A stretch of 15,189 nucleotides of DNA from Kiritimatiellia bacterium (GTDB taxonomy: Bacteria; Verrucomicrobiota; Kiritimatiellia; RFP12; UBA1067): NCBI GenBank assembly GCA_016302985.1, contig JAEDMN010000052.1:1-15189 (forward strand). Reading direction: 5' to 3'. Shown in pieces: positions 1 to 6,382 of this stretch. The notes beneath the pieces were generated by a model. That model saw nothing but the letters and a program-made list of their open reading frames with translations, searched no databases and had not been told where the DNA came from. Position numbers and translations under genes: made by a program. How positions within the stretch are numbered: position 1 is the first letter of the stretch; every line of letters begins with the position of its first letter.

Positions 1-656
1 ATGCGGCGCATATTCAGATCAGAGAGTGCTGCACAAAAATGCAAGCGATCATCGGGATCACATTGTCCGGCCTCAAGTCTAGGCAGATCTTCAATCAATT
101 CACGGACAGTCGGTGTATGTGCATTTGTCGGGCCAGGCACTTTGATTTCACCCAGACGAGAAGCCATGAGAATGACTCTTTGCCGCAATTGAGAAAGCCC
201 ATATTCGGGACATTTGACGATTTTGTAGTCAACGCTGTATCCACGATCCTCAAGATACTTCTTAAACGTGTCAAACACGCCAGTCTCTGCAAGAAACGGA
301 ACGTTCTCCATAGCAACCAAATCAGGCTCAACTTCACCAACCAAGCGACGGAACTGTCCAAGCAGATTCCAACGCTGATCAGTATGTGACGCCTTCTGGT
401 TGTACTTTGAAAAGGTCTGGCACGGAGGACATCCCGCAAGCAATTTGACATTACCCTTGCGATAAAGTGAAAGGAGATCTCTTCCTTTCACCTTCCGTAC
501 AGACTCGCCCAAGAACTTGGCCTTATTGTTGAAGGTGTAAGCATACTCCAGACGAGGATCATAATCAATGCCCATCTTCACGTGAACGCCCGTCTGACGA
601 AGCCCACATGTGAAACCGCCGCCACCGCAGAACAAATCTACCGCATCAATCACCAT
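1..656 (-). CDS. DNA (cytosine-5-)-methyltransferase, C-terminus beyond window edge
   Basis: Transfers a methyl group from S-adenosylmethionine to C5 of cytosine in DNA. The frame is open from ATG at 656 to the window edge (218 codons visible). Motif I is DLFCGGGGFTCGL (residues 7-19), the SAM-binding loop. Motif IV is GCPPCQTFS (75-83) with the catalytic cysteine at 79. Motif VI is MENV (116-119), and motif VIII is QLRQR (156-160). The target-recognition domain and motifs IX-X should lie beyond position 1, so specificity cannot be judged. The ATG lies 3 nt after the stop of the AbiEii-type gene and has no clear Shine-Dalgarno, so it is probably translated by coupling in the same operon. Its GC content is clearly lower than that of the genes right of 2426. 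Whether it is an orphan methylase or half of a restriction-modification system depends on what lies to the left. Family call is very secure. Confidence 0.95.
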   Translation of the reverse strand, partial: MVIDAVDLFCGGGGFTCGLRQTGVHVKMGIDYDPRLEYAYTFNNKAKFLGESVRKVKGRDLLSLYRKGNVKLLAGCPPCQTFSKYNQKASHTDQRWNLLGQFRRLVGEVEPDLVAMENVPFLAETGVFDTFKKYLEDRGYSVDYKIVKCPEYGLSQLRQRVILMASRLGEIKVPGPTNAHTPTVRELIEDLPRLEAGQCDPDDRLHFCAALSDLNMRR

Positions 657-659
657 GAT

Positions 660-1493
660 TCAACCAGCCTTTGCCGCGTCTATGCGGGCGATGAGGTCGT
701 TCGCCCAGGTGACGGCTTCATCAACCGTAGGAAGGACGGGAAGGTCGCCTTTCTGAGCCTCATAGACAGCATCCCATTTCTCATTCTTCTTGACAGTTGC
801 CGGCCAGGGCTGGCACTTGCGATAAGCGAAAAGCTTCTGGCAGATCGCGCGGGTCGTGGCGAGGTCGGGTTGGGCATGTGCCATGATCAGCTGCAAGTCA
901 ATGAGATCATGAGCCCGATCACTGTTAACACCTGACGCACCATGAAGCTTCTGTGCGACCTGATATTCAAGCTTCATGACCCGCAAGCTTCCTATCGACG
1001 GTAGCGCAAGATGATCCAGCAGGCCGGCAATCTCAGCAGGGACGGAGACCTCATCACAACTGTCCGCATCACCGATTTCGTTATGACCGATTTCCAGCGA
1101 CACCGTAAACCAGGGTTTCCCAAGGTAACTGAGCTTGATGTCGCAGGGCTGCATAATGTAATCGAAAGGGATTTTCTTCGGTGACGCCGTCGGGAGAACC
1201 CACAGCTCGCCCGTGAATCCGCACCAGCCGTCGACAAGGCGTTCCTTCAGATTGCCGATGAATGAATCGAGGCTCTGTCGATATGCCGTATCAAGATCCG
1301 TCGTGACGCGCGTTGCCAGATCGCCGTAGCGGAACTTGAGGCCGGTTCCGCCTTTGACAACACCATCGCCTATCATCTGCGCGACGATGACGTTTGCCAG
1401 TTCCGTGCGCAACGCAACCGCCCGGATGTCGGACTGTGCGTAGCGAAGAATGCTGCGGTTCAGGTTATTCCTTGAATTTGGCAGCTTCTTCAT
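660..1493 (-). CDS. AbiEii/AbiGii-family nucleotidyltransferase toxin
   Basis: 277 residues. The protein carries the nucleotidyltransferase signature of the AbiEii toxin family: VVKGGTGLKFRY (45-56), then TRVTTDLD (61-68) with the acidic pair D66/D68 expected to bind metal. The downstream helical part has KLEYQVAQKLHG (174-185) and RAHDLIDLQLI (193-203), the usual second conserved block of the family. In characterised AbiE systems this protein is the toxin of a (type IV) toxin-antitoxin pair that causes abortive infection; related MenT toxins modify tRNA 3' ends. That activity is inferred here. The ATG lies inside the AbiEi reading frame (29-nt overlap), so the two are almost certainly co-translated. 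The C-terminus (205-277) is less typical. The stop is 3 nt before the methyltransferase ATG. Confidence 0.85.
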   Translation of the reverse strand: MKKLPNSRNNLNRSILRYAQSDIRAVALRTELANVIVAQMIGDGVVKGGTGLKFRYGDLATRVTTDLDTAYRQSLDSFIGNLKERLVDGWCGFTGELWVLPTASPKKIPFDYIMQPCDIKLSYLGKPWFTVSLEIGHNEIGDADSCDEVSVPAEIAGLLDHLALPSIGSLRVMKLEYQVAQKLHGASGVNSDRAHDLIDLQLIMAHAQPDLATTRAICQKLFAYRKCQPWPATVKKNEKWDAVYEAQKGDLPVLPTVDEAVTWANDLIARIDAAKAG

Positions 1494-1992
1494 TTGTCAG
1501 CAAGCCCTTCTCGCACGCCCGTTGGGCGGCTTCGGCAATTCGCGTCCGCTCGACCATCCCTTCGTCCCAGGCCGTCCGCAAGGCCTGGACAACCGGCTCG
1601 GAACGGATTCCCTCGTATTCCACGCAGTCGCATGTCTTGCGGTCGGCAAGCACGACGCCTTTGGGCAGACGGCGGCGGCAGCGCACCGGCGTTCCGACAT
1701 AGACGAGGTTCGGATTCGTCGGGCACAGCTGGAACATCGCAAGGACGGACGCGCCGCGCAGATACCCCGACGGTCCGACCTGCGCGACCGTGTGCGCATA
1801 GACGTCGTTCTGGCCGAAGACATGATGCTTCACCCGATAGACGCCATGACCGAGACGCGTCAGGGCGCCGCGATTGTACATCGTGACGAGATGCTGTTTC
1901 GGCACTCCCAAAACAGCGGCCTCCTGCGTCGTGATCACACCATAGTGATCCGCCGCATAGTCCCAGATATCGGTATAGACGTCTTTTTTCAT
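1465..1992 (-). CDS. AbiEi-type antitoxin / autorepressor with N-terminal winged helix
   Basis: 175 residues from ATG 1992. The N-terminal 60 residues look like the AbiEi winged helix-turn-helix (helices around YGVITTQEAAVLGV, 17-30), followed by the GHGVYRV wing motif at 48-54. The remainder resembles the antitoxin domain seen in proteins encoded next to AbiEii toxins. A longer frame could start at TTG 2028, but that codon begins 1 nt from the -10 box, before the expected transcription start, so ATG 1992 is chosen. No Shine-Dalgarno is visible; the ATG lies 6 nt after a perfect inverted repeat. In known AbiE systems AbiEi represses its own operon and neutralises the toxin; the palindrome at the transcription start fits this. 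The toxin gene overlaps its 3' end. Confidence 0.8.
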   Translation of the reverse strand: MKKDVYTDIWDYAADHYGVITTQEAAVLGVPKQHLVTMYNRGALTRLGHGVYRVKHHVFGQNDVYAHTVAQVGPSGYLRGASVLAMFQLCPTNPNLVYVGTPVRCRRRLPKGVVLADRKTCDCVEYEGIRSEPVVQALRTAWDEGMVERTRIAEAAQRACEKGLLTNEEAAKFKE

Positions 1993-1998
1993 GTCATT

Positions 1999-2019
1999 AG
2001 TAATACAGTTCGTATTACT
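1999..2019. promoter_or_regulatory. Perfect inverted repeat, probable AbiEi operator
   Basis: Two 8-bp arms, AGTAATAC and GTATTACT, are exact reverse complements around the 5-bp spacer AGTTC. The element covers roughly +3 to +23 of the predicted transcript and ends 6 nt before the abiEi-type ATG. AbiEi proteins are known to repress by binding inverted repeats in their own promoter, so this is the obvious operator candidate. As RNA it would form a hairpin at the extreme 5' end of the message, so a post-transcriptional role is also possible. Confidence 0.65.
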
Positions 2020-2028
2020 TTTGACCAA

Positions 2029-2058
2029 AGTATATCAAACCAACCTGGAGAGAGTCAA
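2029..2058 (-). promoter_or_regulatory. Sigma-70-type promoter of the AbiE-methyltransferase operon
   Basis: On the minus strand, -35 TTGACT (2058-2053) and -10 TATACT (2034-2029) are separated by 18 bp. The -10 is extended by an upstream TG (TGA-TATACT). Each hexamer matches the consensus at five of six positions. Transcription should begin near 2022, giving a leader of about 30 nt. An imperfect direct repeat on the plus strand, GAGTCAATG (2052-2060) and GACTCAATG (2076-2084), 24 bp apart, overlaps and follows the -35 and might be a second regulator site. Confidence 0.7.
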
Positions 2059-2091
2059 TGGACCAACTCGCCTTTGACTCAATGTATTCCG

Positions 2092-2109
2092 CTTCGGAGC
2101 GTTCCGAAG
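2092..2109. repeat. 7-bp perfect hairpin
   Basis: Arms CTTCGGA and TCCGAAG with the loop GCGT. No T-run follows on either strand, so it is not a classical terminator. It lies upstream of the AbiE -35 region. Function unknown. Confidence 0.45.
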
Positions 2110-2138
2110 TGCGGGGCCGCGTTGCGCGGGCGGTGACG

Positions 2139-2217
2139 GAACAGGACGGCTGGATGGGCAGGATTGACAGGATCGCGCGGGGCTTCGGGAAATCCCGTTC
2201 ATCTTGTCATCCTGTTT
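2139..2217. repeat. AGGAT/ATCCT palindromic intergenic repeat
   Basis: The left arm (about 2139-2172) contains short AGGA/GGAT-type units spaced roughly 10 nt apart (ACAGGAC, TGGATG, CAGGATTG, CAGGATC). The right arm (about 2189-2217) carries the complementary ATCCCG, ATCTTG and ATCCTG units, so the two arms fold into a long imperfect stem. A smaller hairpin of CGGGA and TCCCG is nested at the apex (about 2187-2198). Arrays of this ACAGGAT/ATCCTGT type are, to my knowledge, scattered between genes in many Planctomycetes and Verrucomicrobia relatives. Its role is unknown. Confidence 0.55.
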
Positions 2218-2260
2218 TGATGCGGGGCGTGTGGGGCCGCGGCGCGCGGGTTGGATTCCA

Positions 2261-2296
2261 CTGTCGGTGTCCGTCCGCGTCTGTCGGTCTGTCCGT
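2261..2296. repeat. CTGTCGGT / GTCCGT short direct repeats
   Basis: CTGTCGGT occurs at 2261-2268 and again at 2281-2288, exactly 20 bp apart. Each copy is followed by GTCCGT (2269-2274 and 2291-2296) at slightly different spacing. This is a small degenerate direct repeat within the gene-less interval, with no obvious gene association. Confidence 0.45.
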
Positions 2297-2386
2297 GGTT
2301 CAGCGCCGCAGGCAGACGGCGCCCCACGGGCCCGGCGCGCGGATTCACGGAGCGGGAGGGGCCGCGTGCGGGGCCGTCGGTTCACA

Positions 2387-2405
2387 CGCGCCGGGGGCCG
2401 GCGCG
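2387..2405 (-). terminator. GC hairpin after the last operon gene
   Basis: Perfect 8-bp stem CGCGCCGG/CCGGCGCG with a 3-nt loop, placed 20 nt past the stop codon of the SUMF1-phosphoesterase gene. No U-tract follows, so it would be an atypical, hairpin-only terminator or a 3'-end stabiliser. Position and strength support a transcript-end role. Confidence 0.45.
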
Positions 2406-2425
2406 CAACCCAAGGCAGGGGGATG

Positions 2426-5050
2426 CTACCAGGACCAGTTGGTGTTCCAGGGCGAGACGATCGGGCGGCCGGCCGTGCCGAAGGGGCCGACGGGGGTGAC
2501 GCGGAAGTGGAGGCGCGCGCCGGAGGGGATGTCCTCGCGCGAGCCCACCGTGCAGGACCCCGTCTCGCCGATACGGCCGGGCGCGAGGAAGTAGCGGTCC
2601 GCGAAGACGCGTTTCGTTTTCGCGACGTAGTCGACGGTGCTGCCCTGCACGACCGTCTCGACGATGTACTCCTGCACGCGCGCCGGGTCGGGTCCGCGGA
2701 GCGCCGCGGGGAACGTCGCGTAGAACTGGTGCTCGAGCACGCCGTCGCGCCGCGGCTGGTTCTCCTTCCACGAGAGCTTCGCGACGGCGCCTTCCGGGAA
2801 CTCCGGTGCGACTTCGCGCGCGGCCTGCGCGGCGAAGGTCCAGGGCATGTTGCCTGCGGTCACGGGCAGCGGGATCGTCCAGTCCGCGTCGACGCGTTCG
2901 GCATGCGCAACGTCCCAGCGCTCGACGACGATGCGGTCGGCATAGACATTGAAGATCATCGCGTGGTGCCCGTCCGTCGACATCTGCGCCTGGTGCTTGA
3001 CCTCGCCGGAGCGCGCCTCGCCGTTCTCGCGTCCGTACGGCAGGCCCGTGTAGCAGAGGGACGCGGGGCAGAGCGCGGTGAACGAGCCCTGCCAGAGCGC
3101 GTGGCCGTCGGTGAACGGGTAGTGCGAGTGGCCGGAGATCGAGACGGCGTTCGTGAAGGCGGAGAGCGCCGTCGTGGAGTTCCCGCCGTCCGCGCCCCAG
3201 GCCCAGCTGCCGAACACGGTGTTCCGCGGATGCGGGTGCTGGACGTGGAAGAACGGCTTCGCGCCGGCGAGCTCGGACGCGTGGGCCGCGAGGAACGCGG
3301 GCGACTCGACCGCCTCCTTCCCCCAGTGCACGCCGACGAACTTGTAGCCCTTCACGTCCTTGACGTAGACGTCGGAGTAGTCCTCGTCGAACGCCTCCCG
3401 CCACGCGGCCGCGCGGTCCGTCTGGACGTAGCGATCGTCCGCCGCGGTCCCGTCCTGCGGACCTAAGACGTCGTGGTTGCCGTAGACGAAGACCTTCTCG
3501 ACCGGCCTGCCGGAATCGTCCCTGTTCCCGGGGAACACCTCGCGCCACGCGTCGCCCGTGACCTTCAGCTCGGAGCGGAGGCCCGTGTTCGCGATGTCGC
3601 CCGCGATCACGACCGCGTCCACGCCCCGCGCCTTGAACTGGCGGAACGCCAGCTTCAGATAGTAGTCCGAGTTCGCGTGCCGCGAACCGTCCGTGGCGGC
3701 GTGCGTGACATGCACGTCCGCGAGCACGCCCACGCGCAGCGGCGGCGTGTCGGCGTCCGCCGCCTCCTGCGCGGCCTTCGCGGCGAGGGACGCGGGGACG
3801 GAGCAGCCGGACGGCAGGGCGACGCGCAGGCCGAGGTACTTCAGCGCGGAGTCCGGGCCGAACCCGTACTGGTTGCCCGGCGCCGAGCCGCCGCTGTAGT
3901 TCCACCAGGACCCGCCCTTGGCGAGACGGAGGTTGTTCGTCGCGCTGTTCGGTCCGACCGGATCGACCTGCGGAGTGGCGTCCAGGTCGGCAAGGCCGTC
4001 CCATTCGAGGCACCACTCGTAGACGTTGCCGCACATGTCGTAGAAGCCCCACGCGTTCGGTTCCAGCGAGCCCACGTCGCCCGTGCCGCCGGCGGAGGGG
4101 TCGACGTCCGCGGGCGGATTCTCGCTCCAGCCCTTGCCGTCCTCCCAGAAGCGGGCATAGGCCGCCAGGCCGTTCTGGTTGGCGGACGACCCCGCGCGCG
4201 CCGCGTGCTCCCACTGCGCGGTCGTCGGCAGGTCGAACGCGAGGCCGGTGCGCGCGCGCAGGCGCGCCAGGAAGGAGTCCGGACCGACCTGGGCGTGTCC
4301 GTCGGCCGGCCAGCGTCCGCCGCGGACCTCCGTGTACGTCGCGCATTCGACGGGCCGCGTGTCGCCGAGGAAGTAGGCGGGGCAGGCGCCGCCGCTCACG
4401 AGCTCCCACTGCTTCCGCGTGACTTCGAAGACGCCAAGATAGTAGCCCTCGGTCAGCTTGACGGGATGCGGCGTCATCGCGCGGATGCCGGTCGTGTTGT
4501 AGTTGTTCTGCCAGCCGTGCACGAACGTCTCCGCGCCGCCGTGCGCCGCCGTCCAGTCGCGGGACGTCGTCGCGGGCACGCGCCGCAGCACGAGGTGCGT
4601 CGTCTTGTAGAGGTCGGCGTTCACCTCGGACGCGAAGGACGCGTCCCGGTACGTGGCCGCGCCGGTCCCGAGATCCACGTCGAGATACGTGCCGTCGTTC
4701 TCCGCCTCCACGTAGGGATGGTACGTCAGGTCGGCGAGCGCGCGGCCGGGAATGTCCTTCATCGGATCCCACACGACGTGCGCGACGCCGGCGCGGATGC
4801 GTCCGTCCTGCTCGAGCTGCGCGGCGGTCCGGCGCGCGACCTCCCCGGTGGCGTTCGAGACGACGAGTCCGAAGAGTCCGGCCTGCGCGTTGGCGGGCGC
4901 CGTCACGTTGAACGTCACGTCGACGAGACGGCTCCACGGCTTCCGCTGCGTTCCCGTGGCGGGCCCGAGCGTCCAGTTCGGCGCGCCCCACGCGAGACCC
5001 GAGACGAGTCCGGCGGCGACGCACGCGGCGATCGAATTGCGGATGTTCAC
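2426..5050 (-). CDS. Secreted SUMF1-domain and calcineurin-like metallophosphoesterase fusion
   Basis: 874 residues from GTG 5050, followed by a signal-peptide-like segment (4-23). Residues 24-155 form a beta-rich domain shared with the upstream gene product. Residues 160-412 are a SUMF1/FGE-sulfatase-type fold: EGYYLGVFEVTRKQW (201-215), FDLPTTAQWEHAARAG (272-287), PNAWGFYDMCGNVYEW (331-346), RLAKGGSWW (375-383). Residues 437-700 are a metallophosphoesterase: DVH 445-447, GDIANTG 485-490 region, GNHD 524-527, HPHP 605-608, GHSH 640-643, so all metal-binding blocks are present. The tail (745-874) is beta-rich and unassigned. The SUMF1 part lacks the paired copper-binding cysteines of true formylglycine-generating enzymes, so it is probably binding or structural. 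The phosphoesterase substrate is unknown. The GTG overlaps the previous stop by 4 nt (GTGA) behind GGAGG, indicating tight coupling. Last gene of the operon. Confidence 0.9.
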   Translation of the reverse strand: MNIRNSIAACVAAGLVSGLAWGAPNWTLGPATGTQRKPWSRLVDVTFNVTAPANAQAGLFGLVVSNATGEVARRTAAQLEQDGRIRAGVAHVVWDPMKDIPGRALADLTYHPYVEAENDGTYLDVDLGTGAATYRDASFASEVNADLYKTTHLVLRRVPATTSRDWTAAHGGAETFVHGWQNNYNTTGIRAMTPHPVKLTEGYYLGVFEVTRKQWELVSGGACPAYFLGDTRPVECATYTEVRGGRWPADGHAQVGPDSFLARLRARTGLAFDLPTTAQWEHAARAGSSANQNGLAAYARFWEDGKGWSENPPADVDPSAGGTGDVGSLEPNAWGFYDMCGNVYEWCLEWDGLADLDATPQVDPVGPNSATNNLRLAKGGSWWNYSGGSAPGNQYGFGPDSALKYLGLRVALPSGCSVPASLAAKAAQEAADADTPPLRVGVLADVHVTHAATDGSRHANSDYYLKLAFRQFKARGVDAVVIAGDIANTGLRSELKVTGDAWREVFPGNRDDSGRPVEKVFVYGNHDVLGPQDGTAADDRYVQTDRAAAWREAFDEDYSDVYVKDVKGYKFVGVHWGKEAVESPAFLAAHASELAGAKPFFHVQHPHPRNTVFGSWAWGADGGNSTTALSAFTNAVSISGHSHYPFTDGHALWQGSFTALCPASLCYTGLPYGRENGEARSGEVKHQAQMSTDGHHAMIFNVYADRIVVERWDVAHAERVDADWTIPLPVTAGNMPWTFAAQAAREVAPEFPEGAVAKLSWKENQPRRDGVLEHQFYATFPAALRGPDPARVQEYIVETVVQGSTVDYVAKTKRVFADRYFLAPGRIGETGSCTVGSREDIPSGARLHFRVTPVGPFGTAGRPIVSPWNTNWSW

Positions 5051-6372
5051 TTCACCACCTCCCCGGCGTCGAGACAGACCCGGAGGCCCGTCGTGACCCT
5101 CGCCTTCCACCCGTCGAGCTCGCGGTACACCGCCGTGCTCCGTTTCGCGTACTCCCACCAGCATCCGCCGCGCACGATGCGCCAGGGATCGGAATAGGAC
5201 GGCCCCGTCGGATCGGTCTGGAGGCCGGACGCGTACTTCACGCTCGCGTCGCTGACCATGGATGCGTCCAGGCAGAACTCCTGCACGTTGCCGAGCATGT
5301 CGTAGAAGCCCCAGGCGTTCGGCGCGTACGAGCCGACCTTCGCCGTGGCGCCGCCCGCCGCCCGGATCTCCGCCCGGTACGCCTCGTTCGTCAGCTGCTC
5401 CGTCGTGTAGCCCATGTTGCTCCAGTTGTTCCAGTAGCGGCCGATCGCCTTCGCGTCGGACGCGTAGCGGATGCCGGTCGTCCCCGCGCGGCACGCGAAC
5501 TCCCACTGCGCCTCGGTGGGCAGGTCGAACGCGAGGCCGGTGCGGTAGCGCAGGCAGCCGAGGAACGTGTTCCCGTGCACGGCATGTCCGTCGTCGGGCC
5601 AGTTGAAGCCGGCGCCGTTCGAACCGCGGACCTCGGTCATGCCCACGGACTCGATCGGCCGCGTCGGACGGTCGTCCGGCTGCGTGTACCAGCCCTTCCA
5701 CGAGCCCCAGAGGTCCCGCCACTGCTGCTGCGTGACCTCGAAGACGCCGAGGTAGTAGCCGCGCGTGAGGCGGACCGGATGCCGCGGCTTCGACCGGGAC
5801 GGCGCCTCGACGCCCGTGCCGTTGTCCGTGCTCGTGAAGCCGTCCTCGAGCCCCATGTAGAAGAAGTCGTCGCCGCCGCTCATCGCCTTCCACGTGTCAG
5901 ACGTCGTGGCGGGCACGTAGCGGAGCGCGAGCTTGTGCAGCTTGTACGCGTCGGCGTTGACCTCGTTCGCGAAGTCGAGCCCGCGGAACGTCTTCGCGCC
6001 CGTCTCCAGGTCGACGACCAGGTACGGGGGCGCATCGCACGGCTTCGCGACGGGATAGTAGCGGGCCTTCGGGAAGGCCTCGCCGGGATGATCCACCGTC
6101 GGGTCCCAGGTGAGGCGCACGTAGCCCTCGCCGAGCGCGACCGCCTCGCCGCCGACGAGGGACGCGGCCGAGACGGACACCGCCTCGTTCCCGTTCGAGA
6201 CCACGAGACCGAACGTGCAGCACCCCGCGCCGCGCGCGTGAAAGTCGATGTCGACGGTGCCGTCCCAGGGACGCCGCTGCCGCGCGCGCACGTCCGAAAC
6301 CGTCCACTCCGCGGCGCCTGCCGCGAGAGCGCCCAGCGCCAGAAGCGCCACCATTCCGAACTTCGTCTTCAT
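5047..6372 (-). CDS. Secreted SUMF1/formylglycine-generating-enzyme-like domain protein
   Basis: 441 residues. ATG 6372 is preferred over an in-frame start 30 nt upstream because GGGAGG lies 5 nt before it and the protein then begins with a clear signal peptide (MKTKFGMVALLALGALAAGA). Residues 22-155 are a beta-rich N-terminal domain. Residues 198-435 are a SUMF1 domain: RGYYLGVFEVTQQQW (204-218), FDLPTEAQWEFACRAG (282-297), PNAWGFYDMLGNVQEF (351-366), RIVRGGCWW (398-406). The copper-binding cysteine pair of catalytic FGE is absent near the C-terminus, so sulfatase activation is unlikely, and no sulfatase gene is visible. It is a paralogue of the first half of the downstream fusion protein over its full length. 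Its Shine-Dalgarno overlaps the preceding TAG stop. Confidence 0.88.
   Translation of the reverse strand: MKTKFGMVALLALGALAAGAAEWTVSDVRARQRRPWDGTVDIDFHARGAGCCTFGLVVSNGNEAVSVSAASLVGGEAVALGEGYVRLTWDPTVDHPGEAFPKARYYPVAKPCDAPPYLVVDLETGAKTFRGLDFANEVNADAYKLHKLALRYVPATTSDTWKAMSGGDDFFYMGLEDGFTSTDNGTGVEAPSRSKPRHPVRLTRGYYLGVFEVTQQQWRDLWGSWKGWYTQPDDRPTRPIESVGMTEVRGSNGAGFNWPDDGHAVHGNTFLGCLRYRTGLAFDLPTEAQWEFACRAGTTGIRYASDAKAIGRYWNNWSNMGYTTEQLTNEAYRAEIRAAGGATAKVGSYAPNAWGFYDMLGNVQEFCLDASMVSDASVKYASGLQTDPTGPSYSDPWRIVRGGCWWEYAKRSTAVYRELDGWKARVTTGLRVCLDAGEVVK
5058..5062 (-). promoter_or_regulatory. Shine-Dalgarno GGAGG that fixes a GTG start
   Basis: GGAGG lies 7 nt before GTG 5050, inside the last codons of the upstream SUMF1 gene. 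It decides the start of the SUMF1-phosphoesterase fusion: the same frame stays open far upstream but as an antisense-like shadow, and only this start gives a signal peptide. Confidence 0.75.
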
Positions 6373-6382
6373 GTGAACCTCC

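Larger units (their letters stand above)
2059..2425. other. Gene-less interval with repeats and hairpins
   Basis: No credible coding region is visible on either strand between the AbiE promoter and the end of the large operon. Frames that stay open here have no recognisable protein features and simply reflect GC-rich sequence. The interval holds, in order, a 7-bp hairpin (2092-2109), a palindromic AGGAT/ATCCT repeat (2139-2217), CTGTCGGT/GTCCGT direct repeats (2261-2296) and a strong GC hairpin (2387-2405). It also marks the transition from the lower-GC defence block to the high-GC operon. Confidence 0.7.

Noticed and set aside
95..451. Minus-strand 118-codon frame at the left end
   Set aside because: Out-of-frame shadow of the cytosine methyltransferase, which has motifs I, IV, VI and VIII in the other frame.
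1993..2028. TTG start that lengthens the AbiEi-type protein by 12 residues
   Set aside because: The TTG directly abuts the -10 box and lies before the predicted transcription start; its codons read through the palindrome.
2382..5024. Alternative minus-strand frame of 880 codons over the fusion gene
   Set aside because: Arg-rich frame shifted relative to the true gene; contains none of the domain motifs.
3473..5197. Plus-strand open frame of 574 codons opposite the fusion gene
   Set aside because: GC-rich antisense shadow without motifs; the minus strand encodes complete SUMF1 and phosphoesterase motifs.
5051..5893. 5' extension of the fusion gene frame upstream of GTG 5050
   Set aside because: The extra 281 residues are an out-of-frame, Arg-rich reading of the upstream SUMF1 gene; GGAGG, GTG and a signal peptide fix the start at 5050.
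2426..6372. Calling the SUMF1 proteins formylglycine-generating enzymes for sulfatases
   Set aside because: The paired copper-ligand cysteines are missing and no sulfatase lies nearby; fold membership does not imply this activity.
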